A stretch of 64,000 nucleotides of DNA, from contig CAZMMQ010000007.1 of the NCBI GenBank assembly GCA_964567435.1, positions 1 to 64,000 on the forward strand, given 5' to 3'. Shown here piece after piece: positions 7,998 through 17,100 of this stretch. Numbering within the stretch: position 1 is the first letter of the stretch; each line of letters starts with the position of its first letter. This stretch comes from RFSX01 sp964567435. GTDB taxonomy: Bacteria > Bacteroidota > Bacteroidia > Chitinophagales > Saprospiraceae. The translations under genes were made by a program, and so were the position numbers. The notes beneath the pieces were generated by a model. It made no database searches and had not been told where the DNA came from. It saw only the letters and a program-made list of their open reading frames with translations.

Positions 7998-10343
7998 TTA
8001 ATGACAACCAATAGGTGATCCTGGCGGTAGCTTTGCCAAGCCTGGCACTTTAAATGTATCTGGCTTATCATTGGATTCCTTGAGTATTCTAGTCAGGTAT
8101 TTTCTGTGGGCCTTCCATGCCATGGAGTTGTTACCTACTCCCGCATCTTCAACAAATTGGTCAAGTGTGTACATCACCACAGCCACGACTTGCTGATTGA
8201 CTTTTGGATTCATTTTTAACTTAAGAAGGTGTGTAACTAGTGTTTTCTCCAGCATCATTTGATATTGAGCATTACCCTCTACATTTTTAATATGCTTCAC
8301 TATAGTATTCAGGTATACTTGAAGGTTCCAATCATTACTGGTGTACAGATTTAGCCGAGCTAACCTTTGCTGATCTAGAAGAAATCCAAGGCTATAAGAT
8401 GCAGAAGCTTCTGCAGCAGACAATGGATCGAATAAGGAACCTGTGTGCCCTTTAAAACTTTCTCTTGTCCGCGGGTATCCAAATGCTGCAGGAGGAATTT
8501 TTGAGATCAAATCATCCGATAGTTGAAGAAAATCGATATCAAGCGTACTCAATATGGCATCCAAAGCTTTACGCTGTAGCTCATTATCCAGAACATTAAA
8601 ATTTAAAGGATTGGGACTAATTCCATAATCAAAATCTACTCCCCCAATAATTTTTGATACGCCATCCACTTGATATCGATGCATCAGATAGGCGGGTACT
8701 ATAACTTTCTCCAACTCAGAGTATGGTGTGCCTTCTTTGATGGAATTAGATCCCATGTTAGCCAAAACGTGTTCGCGTAACTGGATCATCCTTTCAAGTT
8801 CTCCGATGGGGTCCTTGCCATTGTCCCATAGGTGTGCATAAGGGTGCAATCCACCAGCTGGTCTAGCATCTTGATCCGTAATAAACAACAGTCCATCCTT
8901 CTTATTTTGCGTGATTAACTGTTCCAAGAATTCTGCCTCTGTTTCTCCAATATCAGGTACACCATATCCGTAAATAATTGCTCGCTTGTCCCACTCTCCT
9001 ATCTTTTGATCATAAGCTTCCCTTAAACTTGTTTGTCCTCCTTCCAAAACAACATAGGGATGAGGGTAATCCATCACTGAAGCTCTACCATTATAACTTG
9101 CTGCAAAATTATGGGCAAGCCCTATTGTATGACCTATCTCATGAGCAGAAAGTTGTCTGAGTCTGTCCAATGCCATAGCTAGAATTCTGGGATCATCACT
9201 TGTCTCATCGAAATTGGAAATGATTCCTTGAGCTATCATATAGTCCTGTCTGACACGTAGAGAACCTAGACTGACATGCCCTTTAATGATCTCCCCAGTT
9301 CTAGGATCAGATACCGAAGCGCCATATGACCATCCTCTAGTACTTCGGTGCACCCATTGTATCATATTATACCTTACATCTAAAGGATGTGCGCTGTCGG
9401 GTAATTCCTTGACTTGAAAGGCATTCTTATAACCCGCAGCTTCAAAGGCTTGATTCCACCAACGTCCTCCTTCCATAAGTGCTGACTTAACTGGCTCAGG
9501 ACAGCCTCTGTCTATGTAATACACAAGTGGCTCTAATGCTTCACTTGCACTTGCTGTCGGATCTTCCTTTTCCAATCTGTGTCGGGTGATATACCGCTTT
9601 TGCATATCGTCACCTACCGGCGAGGCGTAATCATAATAACTTGTATAGAAGTATCCTGACTCAGGATGAAAAATTCTCGGTGTATAATTATCATCTGGCA
9701 GTCTTACAAATGAATGATGTTGTCTCACTGTAACCAATCGAGGGCTTGGAGTCACAGTTCGAATAAACTCTCCTTTGGGTTCTCCGCTAAAAGTAAGGAT
9801 AGATTCTAATTCTGTGTTATCAGGAAAATTAAACAAGCCTTCTTTATAGACTGCACTTTTCTTTAAATCTAGTTTGTAATTACCTTGCTTACGTTGTGCC
9901 AAAGATTGTATGACACCATGAGCATCTGTGAGTAAGAAAGGTGTCGCATTAAGGTTATATCCTTCAACCATTGTACCACCAATGATATCAAAACCAAATA
10001 TGACTGAGGTAGCAAAGGCTTCTTCTACAGCCTTTATTTCTTCAGGATTATCACTAATAGCCCGGTACTTAAGATTATCTTGTACCAATAACATGCGCTT
10101 TCCAGATTTGTAAAATCTCACTACTCTATTATCTCCCAACTGTCCTCGGTCCAGTCCTATATCATTAGAGCCAACACCAGAAGCAAGACTATTGACATAT
10201 AAAAATGGCACATTGACCATATCTTCTGAAATATGTAAAATAACCTCACCAGTACTGTCATTCCAGGTAAAATCAATGAATCCTTGATGTTTTTGTGCAA
10301 CACAATTGACTGAGGTCAGAAAGAGAAAGATGTATTTAAACAT
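7998..10343 (-). CDS. Secreted zinc metalloprotease (DUF5117/DUF4953-like)
   Basis: About 781 residues from the ATG at 10343, which starts a signal peptide (MFKYIFLFLTSVNCVAQ); a longer reading to 10415 would bury this peptide behind 24 unsupported residues. The zinc site HEIGHTIGLAHNF (extended HExxHxxGxxH, near residue 400) is complete. An N-terminal beta-rich domain, the catalytic domain and a helical C-terminal domain match the 'zinc-dependent metalloprotease' family common in Bacteroidota, a metzincin-like group acting outside the cytoplasm. Substrate unknown. Convergent with tsaD, 28 bp apart; no operon partner. Confidence 0.88.
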   Translation of the reverse strand: MFKYIFLFLTSVNCVAQKHQGFIDFTWNDSTGEVILHISEDMVNVPFLYVNSLASGVGSNDIGLDRGQLGDNRVVRFYKSGKRMLLVQDNLKYRAISDNPEEIKAVEEAFATSVIFGFDIIGGTMVEGYNLNATPFLLTDAHGVIQSLAQRKQGNYKLDLKKSAVYKEGLFNFPDNTELESILTFSGEPKGEFIRTVTPSPRLVTVRQHHSFVRLPDDNYTPRIFHPESGYFYTSYYDYASPVGDDMQKRYITRHRLEKEDPTASASEALEPLVYYIDRGCPEPVKSALMEGGRWWNQAFEAAGYKNAFQVKELPDSAHPLDVRYNMIQWVHRSTRGWSYGASVSDPRTGEIIKGHVSLGSLRVRQDYMIAQGIISNFDETSDDPRILAMALDRLRQLSAHEIGHTIGLAHNFAASYNGRASVMDYPHPYVVLEGGQTSLREAYDQKIGEWDKRAIIYGYGVPDIGETEAEFLEQLITQNKKDGLLFITDQDARPAGGLHPYAHLWDNGKDPIGELERMIQLREHVLANMGSNSIKEGTPYSELEKVIVPAYLMHRYQVDGVSKIIGGVDFDYGISPNPLNFNVLDNELQRKALDAILSTLDIDFLQLSDDLISKIPPAAFGYPRTRESFKGHTGSLFDPLSAAEASASYSLGFLLDQQRLARLNLYTSNDWNLQVYLNTIVKHIKNVEGNAQYQMMLEKTLVTHLLKLKMNPKVNQQVVAVVMYTLDQFVEDAGVGNNSMAWKAHRKYLTRILKESNDKPDTFKVPGLAKLPPGSPIGCH

Positions 10344-10461
10344 ATGCGATCTTGTTGTTACCTTATGTAAGCTAATATATTGTAGTATTTGCTTGGATAG
10401 CGCATGAATGTGCAAATAACTATCAATTTCAAATCTTTATAAGGTTCTAGTACCGAAATAA

Positions 10462-10779
10462 GAGGTTCTAATCAACCGATGGTCCTTTGTAGTAGCCCAT
10501 TTAGGGGATGTATTTTGTTGTAACATCTTCTCAGAATCAAAACAATCGTGTAGACACCATACAGATGCTTTATTTAAGGCTAATCAAAACACCCACTCAG
10601 ATGATAGACATGTCCCTAATGGATATAACTTTGAATTCTTTGTTGGTGATGATATAGACTTAAAACCAGGATTTATTGCTTATGAATATTCCAACAACCA
10701 AATCGCGAGTACATTGGCTATTAGTAAGAGTTCTGTATATAAATATAGATGTAACCTCTTATGGAAGTATGAACTGTAA
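10462..10779 (+). pseudogene. Start-less remnant ending in a LuxR-type HTH
   Basis: An open frame of 106 codons between a TAA at 10459-10461 and the stop at 10777-10779 has no in-frame ATG, GTG or TTG near its beginning. Its last 35 codons translate to YSNNQIASTLAISK followed by SSVYKYRCNLLWKY, which fits the scaffold of a LuxR/GerE helix-turn-helix (N-x-x-IA-x-x-L-x-IS-x-x-T/S-V-x-x-Y/H). The preceding 70 codons are unrecognised. It looks like the 3' end of a decayed response-regulator-type gene, but a small gene with an unusual start is not excluded. Confidence 0.4.
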
Positions 10780-11198
10780 AAGTTCAGTTGGCTTAATAAA
10801 GAAAACAATTGAAAAGGGCCTTTTCCCTATATCTAGGGAACAAACATGAATTTTCAAAATCCAAAGCCAGTCCACAATAGGCTGGCTTTTTCATTTTATA
10901 ATCTTGTTACAGTTTTATAAATAAGCAAATAACGATACAATATTGCACAAGAATGTGCTTCCTTAGACATATAAATCCTAAGAAAAGTGCTATTCAAGAT
11001 TCTAGACTTGGTGGGAAATTGGATATTGGCTAGTGTTTTTAATCTTGTTAGCTTGGACAAGTTAAATATGATTCTGATCAATTTCATTGATCGAAATCAA
11101 GAAATCAAATTATTTCCTAGTGATGATGTTTTGTTCTAGATAATGTTTCTGGGGTTAGCCCAAGGTAGGAAGTACCTTGAAATTGATTGTAAATCAAA
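10780..11198. other. Intergenic region with terminator and no clear gene
   Basis: This stretch between the HTH remnant and the DUF697 gene holds a hairpin terminator (annotated separately) and a small palindrome, CAAGGTA/TACCTTG at 11161-11179. Short frames on both strands (a 63-codon frame on the minus strand and a roughly 57-codon plus-strand frame ending near 11140) have no recognisable domain or ribosome-binding site. It may be decayed sequence from the same insertion or gene loss that left the remnant upstream. Confidence 0.4.
10863..10891 (+). terminator. Rho-independent terminator
   Basis: AAAGCCAG and CTGGCTTTTT pair across an 11-base loop and run into a T-tract on the plus strand. 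It lies downstream of the start-less HTH remnant, suggesting that a rightward transcript once ended, or still ends, here. Confidence 0.65.
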
Positions 11199-11843
11199 TT
11201 ACTCGCTTTGAGCACCTAAGATTTTTTTCTTTAACGTTTGAAATTCTTCTTCTGTCAATAATCCATCATTTTTCATCTGTGTAATTGACTCCAACTGAGC
11301 CACAAAGTCTTTCACCTTAGGCTTGACCTTATCATCTGTCATCTTATCTACAATCTCTTCTACTTCATCATGCTTTACTTTTTGCTTTTTCTCCATCTCC
11401 TTAGCCATTTGCTTACCTTTTTCGAATTTTTCATCATAAAACTTCTTTAGCCTTGCTGGGTCAAAATCCAAAAATGTGCCTCCTGTATCAAAATGCTTTT
11501 TGAACACTTCTCCAATAGCGTATGTAGAAGCCCCGGATAACACAGCCAGAGTAACACCACCTATCATGGTCCCAACTACAGGTATAAACTTTACTGCTCT
11601 TGCGCCTAAACGAGCCAAACCAGACCCGGTTAAGGCTGTTATGACTGCTTTCCCCTCGGTTTCTTTGAAATCTATATCATAGACTTTACATAGCTGCCTA
11701 ATCATATCCAATTGGATAGCACCTACAGCAAAAAAATCAGCAATTGGTACTGGAATGAAGCCTGCGCCCATAGACCAAATCATGTGATTCTTAATGATGG
11801 AGTTCGCATGCGCTGTTTTACCTTTATCTTTTTCTTTAGACAT
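11199..11843 (-). CDS. DUF697 membrane protein with C-terminal SHOCT motif
   Basis: 214 residues. The first 120 residues contain the YcjF/DUF697-type hydrophobic core, with AGFIPVPIADFFAVGAIQ (about 27-44) and GARAVKFIPVVGTMIGGV (about 80-97). Next comes a charged Lys/Glu-rich coiled region (about 125-185). The last 27 residues fit the short SHOCT motif (MKNDGLLTEEEFQTLKKKIL). DUF697 proteins are usually inner-membrane proteins of unknown role linked to GTPases; SHOCT is thought to mediate oligomerisation. It is transcribed alone, with no GTPase nearby. Confidence 0.8.
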   Translation of the reverse strand: MSKEKDKGKTAHANSIIKNHMIWSMGAGFIPVPIADFFAVGAIQLDMIRQLCKVYDIDFKETEGKAVITALTGSGLARLGARAVKFIPVVGTMIGGVTLAVLSGASTYAIGEVFKKHFDTGGTFLDFDPARLKKFYDEKFEKGKQMAKEMEKKQKVKHDEVEEIVDKMTDDKVKPKVKDFVAQLESITQMKNDGLLTEEEFQTLKKKILGAQSE

Positions 11844-11949
11844 TGTTACGTTGTTATTATAATATAATAAAGGCCATTATGGATAATGAAGTTCTGTCAG
11901 GCCTTAATAATCGATTAACTTACTTAAATATCGTATAAAAATAGAGAAC

Positions 11950-13143
11950 CTACTCTCTCTTTGTTGGTTGCCATACGTTGGTATGAATCCCACTTAGGTA
12001 CTTACCCAATCCTGCAAGCAAAGCAAAATTCATCTTATTAAAATAACTTACATTTCTTAACAGAGAGAACTGGACCTTCATAGATTGTAACAATTTCTCC
12101 AGGAGTGGTATAACACTATACCAAAAGAATTGTCCAATAATTACACCATACCATAGCCCACCTTTGAGCCAAGCTAAAGACAAACTTGCCAAAGCAATGA
12201 AAATCATCAAAATAGGTCCTATCCATCTTATTACTTTATGTGACAGGTAAGAGAAGCCTAGAGAAGTGAATGGATTTAAGATATGCTTGAAGTGCACCAG
12301 ATTCTGAAAATTACCAGCTGATATTCGTTTTTTACGTCGATACTCTTCTGCCGGATCGTGGGACACAGGTTCAAGACATAAGGCAGATAGTTCATTTATC
12401 ACTTTATATCCTTCAGAAAGGAGTGTCATAGAGATATAAAAATCATCCACTAGAAAATTAGAAGGTACTGGTCTAAATAGCTCAGCTCGCATCATAAAGC
12501 AACCACCAAAAGGGCCTATCATTTGGCCTGAAACGATTGATTCGTAAGATTTTAAGCGTACTTCAGAAGAGAGGTACGCATTTTCAGATTGGGATATACC
12601 TTCGGTCTTCATACCCGTATAGGTCATGTGCGCATCCACCATTCCTATCTTTGGGTTTTTGAAATGTTTTGCCAATTGATTGACTACATCATTTTCTAAT
12701 ATGACACTTGCATCTGTCATAAGAAAAAGTCCTTTATCAATAGGAAAAGTTTGTAATGCTAAATCTGATAGTTGATTAATTATATTTGGTTTTCCTTGCC
12801 TAGATTCAAATAGAACAGGAGTGAGATTTGGAGTCCTGTAGGATTCAAGTATTGAATTAGTCCCATCAGTAGAATTATCAGATCCAATATAAATGTGAAT
12901 TCTATCAGAAGGATAATCTTGGGCTAATAATGAATTTAATTTCTCTTCTAGGATGACTTCTTCATTATATACTGCCATCAAAACTGCTACATATGGAAAT
13001 CGCTCTTCCGCTTCAAATACCATCAGATTTGAAGATTTACCTCTAGCTCTAATCTTCATGATCCAAGGATAAAAAACATAACTATGTAAGAGCAGATATA
13101 CTGGAATCCAAAAAAGAAGATATAAGGCTATTGTCGTTCCCAT
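11950..13143 (-). CDS. Membrane glycosyltransferase, family 2
   Basis: 397 residues. One N-terminal membrane helix (about 5-28) precedes a GT-A domain with VAVLMAVYNEE (about 51-61), IGSDNSTDGT (about 88-97), the TDAS metal-binding segment (about 142), VDDFYISMTL (about 229) and a KKRISAGN motif resembling the Q/RxxRW region of processive synthases. Two or three C-terminal membrane helices follow. It probably makes or extends an envelope or exported glycan; acceptor and sugar are unknown. It lies 9 bp downstream of menA on the same strand and is probably co-transcribed with it, without an obvious functional link. Confidence 0.88.
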   Translation of the reverse strand: MGTTIALYLLFWIPVYLLLHSYVFYPWIMKIRARGKSSNLMVFEAEERFPYVAVLMAVYNEEVILEEKLNSLLAQDYPSDRIHIYIGSDNSTDGTNSILESYRTPNLTPVLFESRQGKPNIINQLSDLALQTFPIDKGLFLMTDASVILENDVVNQLAKHFKNPKIGMVDAHMTYTGMKTEGISQSENAYLSSEVRLKSYESIVSGQMIGPFGGCFMMRAELFRPVPSNFLVDDFYISMTLLSEGYKVINELSALCLEPVSHDPAEEYRRKKRISAGNFQNLVHFKHILNPFTSLGFSYLSHKVIRWIGPILMIFIALASLSLAWLKGGLWYGVIIGQFFWYSVIPLLEKLLQSMKVQFSLLRNVSYFNKMNFALLAGLGKYLSGIHTNVWQPTKRE

Positions 13144-13152
13144 GTAATTATC

Positions 13153-14043
13153 TTACAGAATAATTCCCAATCCAAAAAACAGAACGAATGCCAATGTTGT
13201 CAAAGCCATCTGTCTCAAGTATGGATCCAAGTCCTTCGCATTTGTTTTTGTAACGATGGCTTTGCCGTTAATGAAAAGTAGAGGAATAATAACCAAAAAT
13301 AACAACTGGATTGGTCTGTTATAATGCAATATAGTATAGGTTAAGGCCAATAAAAAGCCAACTATTAAAAGTGCCAGGTGGTACCAAGTTGCTCCATGAC
13401 GTCCAAGTCTAACTGGAATTGAATACTTACCTGCTTCCAGATCAGAATCAATATCTCTGATATTATTGACATTAAGGACTGCCACTGTAAATAATCCACA
13501 TGCCGAACCAGGCAACAATAAATCTACTTCTATTTGTTGTGTCATCAGATAATAAACACCCAAAACGCCTAACCATCCAAAAAATAGAAATACTGAAATG
13601 TCTCCTAAGCCAATATATCCATACGGCCTAACTCCATTGGTATATAGTACAGCTGCCAGTATCGCGACACCACCTAATCCAGCAAAAACCAAAAAGACTT
13701 TTGTGGGAACTCCAGCCACAATCAGAAGACAAATACCAATCATAAGTGTAATCACGCCACACAATACTATGGCCTTCTTCATTTGGACTTTGGTGATATG
13801 CCCAGACTGGACCTCTCTTGAGGGCCCTTGTCGGTTGCCATGGTCAGCACCATGAACACTATCTCCGTAATCATTAGCCAAATTTGAAAGAATTTGTAGA
13901 GAAAGCGTCGTTAGTAAAGCCAACAAAAAAATGGGCAAACTAAAGGCACTTTTGGCTGCTGCTAAAAAAGATCCCATACCTATACTAGCCAATGCCAATG
14001 GCAAGGTTCGGAGACGCATAGCAGATATCCAAGATTCCAACAT
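13153..14043 (-). CDS. menA: 1,4-dihydroxy-2-naphthoate polyprenyltransferase MenA
   Basis: 296 residues with about eight or nine membrane helices. The first prenyl-diphosphate site is NDYGDSVHGADHGNRQGPSR (about 58-77, the N/DxxxD form typical of MenA) and the second is NNIRDIDSDLEAGK (about 194-207). It attaches the isoprenoid chain to DHNA in the inner membrane during menaquinone synthesis, the quinone used by Bacteroidota. Follows the alpha-2-macroglobulin gene by 62 bp and precedes the glycosyltransferase by 9 bp. Length and motifs are normal. Confidence 0.95.
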   Translation of the reverse strand: MLESWISAMRLRTLPLALASIGMGSFLAAAKSAFSLPIFLLALLTTLSLQILSNLANDYGDSVHGADHGNRQGPSREVQSGHITKVQMKKAIVLCGVITLMIGICLLIVAGVPTKVFLVFAGLGGVAILAAVLYTNGVRPYGYIGLGDISVFLFFGWLGVLGVYYLMTQQIEVDLLLPGSACGLFTVAVLNVNNIRDIDSDLEAGKYSIPVRLGRHGATWYHLALLIVGFLLALTYTILHYNRPIQLLFLVIIPLLFINGKAIVTKTNAKDLDPYLRQMALTTLAFVLFFGLGIIL

Positions 14044-14105
14044 AACCTTTAAATTCCAATCACAAAGGTATTCGTAATTAGGAATATATCTACAATTGGA
14101 TGCGT

Positions 14106-17100
14106 TTACTTAATTCTCAGTTGAACACCGCTACTATAACTCCCAAATTCTGGAGAATAAACCGATTGGATTTGAGCTAAGCTGTTGACAAATTCTCCTT
14201 TATGGGTCACTTGAAGATCATACTCAAGCACCCAATTCCCTTTAGGAATCCTTGAAAAATAAAAGATTGTTGACAAGTCTTTAGTCGTTTCGTAGTACCC
14301 TAACCCATCTTGTCTCTTATACCTGCTCAATGTATTGATTGGTCCCACCCCACTTCCACGCCAATCTTTTAATTCGACAAATTCCATAGGTCTATCTGCA
14401 GTAATAGTTAGTCTTATTCTGATACGATCTCCTATGGTCAATCCCTGCTCTGCCTCAATTTCAAAAAGCTTTTCCCCTCCATCTGTATTCATCACTTTGA
14501 ATACAGTCTTTGATAAAGAAAGTGGTGTGTCAGTCATTTTTTCTACAGCAGAAATATCATCATAATACTGCCAGTAAGCCGCTCCCCAAACATCAGTGTT
14601 AGATGGATTCTCAATCGTCATATCACTCAGGGAAGCGGAAATATTTGATGAAGAAAAGTCCTTTCTAATATATCCGCTCTGTAATTCCTTATTGTTTGGT
14701 TTGATAGATTCTGAAAGCCTCGGAAGCAATATTCTAATTTCATTATTGGGTTCTATCAATGATTCTTCACCAAGAAGGAATGCATAACAAGCCTTACTGG
14801 TTCCAGATTGTGTTCTCCATCTATTTGTCTGCTTGTTTTTAAGTAACCATAATTTCAAGTTTGATATTAGCTTAGGATCAGCATCAAGCTCATGAAATAA
14901 TTCTATCATCAAAGCTTGTTTAGAAATATCAGAATTGTACCAGTAATACCCAGCCAAGTCATTCCAGTAATATCCAACTTCCTCATTTCTAATGAGTCGC
15001 TCAAGTAGTGACTTCTTAATATTTAACACAAGAGAATCTCTTCCAGATCTCAGTGCACTATAGGCAATTAACCCTTGCGTATAGGTAGAATAATTAAACC
15101 AGCTGTCTTCTAATTTCTTAAACACCTTATTGACTTCTTCTTCCACTTTGTTACTCTTATTCAACTTAGAAAAGAAGCTACGTACATACAGATAATGCAG
15201 GACCACTGGAGATAAATGCTCCTCATCAGTCAAACGAAATTTCTTACGATGTTCTAAAAATCTGCTATCTAAATATTCTACACTTTGCTCAATACCAACC
15301 TCAGAATAATCTAATGGCACTCCTAATTTTTGTAGGTGACCAAGGCCTTCAAGAATACTTTGTGTTGTATGCCAGTTGTCTTTGCCACCTGGCATCCATG
15401 AATAACCTCCGTTGTTTAATTTGTACTTATTCAAAGATTTCAAATTCTCAGAGATTTTACTCGTCACATAATTCTCATCCAAGTATACTGACAATAAGCT
15501 CATCCTCTCTTCCTCATCCAGCGCCTCCTGCACCCAAGGTGTTTCATTCAAATCATCTAATTTTAAATCTTGATTCTTTGTGAGCGGACTTTGCAGATTT
15601 GCACCCTGCCACTGCTTTAGTACACTTTTAATCTGAGGTTCTTTTTGAATAAGATGCTTCATGAGTGACGTTGCATACAAGGCATTGAATCTACTCAAAG
15701 AAGATGGAGCCTCATTACTTAGTAGAAAAGGAATAGATTTTACCACCAACCATGCCGGATTAGTGGTTAACTCTATTGTATAATTTTGACTTTCAATTGT
15801 CTTACTCTCTTCAAGTTTTTTCAAACTTTCAACCACAACATCTTGTGTTTCCCCTTTTGTCACATGAAAAGGTTGTGATTCTGTTATTAAAATTCGATTA
15901 CTAAGTATAGGAAGGATTACTTGTTCCCCATCTGTATGATTGCCACCTGAGACAATCACTCTAATAATAACTGGACTATTATAATCTTCTGGGACATTTA
16001 CTAACCAAGATACAGTCTCTGACACACCAGCTTTGACATTGGTTGGAATTTCTAATGATGTGTATATAAGATTAGAAGTTATAGATTCTCCAGTCACTGC
16101 ATCAAGTACTTCTATTTTTGCGTTCGCTGATATCAGTTCTTCTGTTAGGTTAGAGACCTTGGCCGTGAATTCTATCTTGTCACCTTGCCTTATAAATCGA
16201 GGTAAAAATGGTTCTACCATTAATTTCTTCTGAGTAACAATGGACTTTGAATCGAAGGTGTAGGCAAAATTTTTATCATAAGCAAATAGGAGCAAGTTCC
16301 ATTTGGTTAAGGCTTCATTCATAGTGAAATCTAAATCTACAACGCCATTCTTCACTTCCAAGTCAGGCATAAAAAATACTGTCTCCTTTAGATTTTCTCG
16401 AATACTAAAATCATCGAGAGGTATATCATCATTAAGATCTGATGATAAATCAAAATCATTGGCTGTCTCAGCTTCAACTTGTAAATTCGCCGCTTTGCCT
16501 CTTCTAGATATATTACTATCTGTACTAGCCATCATCGTTTCGCGAGGTGCTGCTGCTTTATCAAATACTGCACCTTCAGGAAAACCTCCATGTGTAACAT
16601 AACGAGAAGCTCCTTTACCTAAGAGTCCAAAGGTATTAAGCATGGGTGTGTAACCTTGTACGTAGAATGGTGTCACACCTACGTGTGGAATATAGCTATA
16701 TGTACGGCCATTATTAAATCCAGCTCCACGCCAAGAATGATATCCTCTATATTTTGGATAAAATACTTTCTGCCAACGATGATTGAGAAATTGATCAAGG
16801 CTAGCATCGTACATTGCAGCAGTCAACCTACCTGCAATATTCTTCCCGTTAACATCTTTAATTCTGAGTTGCCAATTTTCTTGGGAGCCTGGTTCTATTT
16901 TATCTCTGAATGTGACATACTCAATAGCCAATTCCTTTTCAGTCCATGGCACATTGATATCAACTTTATGCGTATAAAGTCGATTGTCCTTTACCATGGC
17001 AATATCAATACTGAACCCACCTAAATCTTGATTACCAACGCCATACTCTATCCGACCAGCTGGGTTCAAAGACATCCATTGTGTCTCTTTTGTAGATCTG

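Noticed and set aside
10896..11087. 63-codon minus-strand frame
   Set aside because: No recognisable domain, no ribosome-binding site, and it lies in AT-rich intergenic DNA next to a terminator.
11199..11843. Possible toxin or phage holin because of hydrophobic core and charged tail
   Set aside because: The DUF697 core and SHOCT ending explain the sequence; there is no antitoxin partner or phage context.
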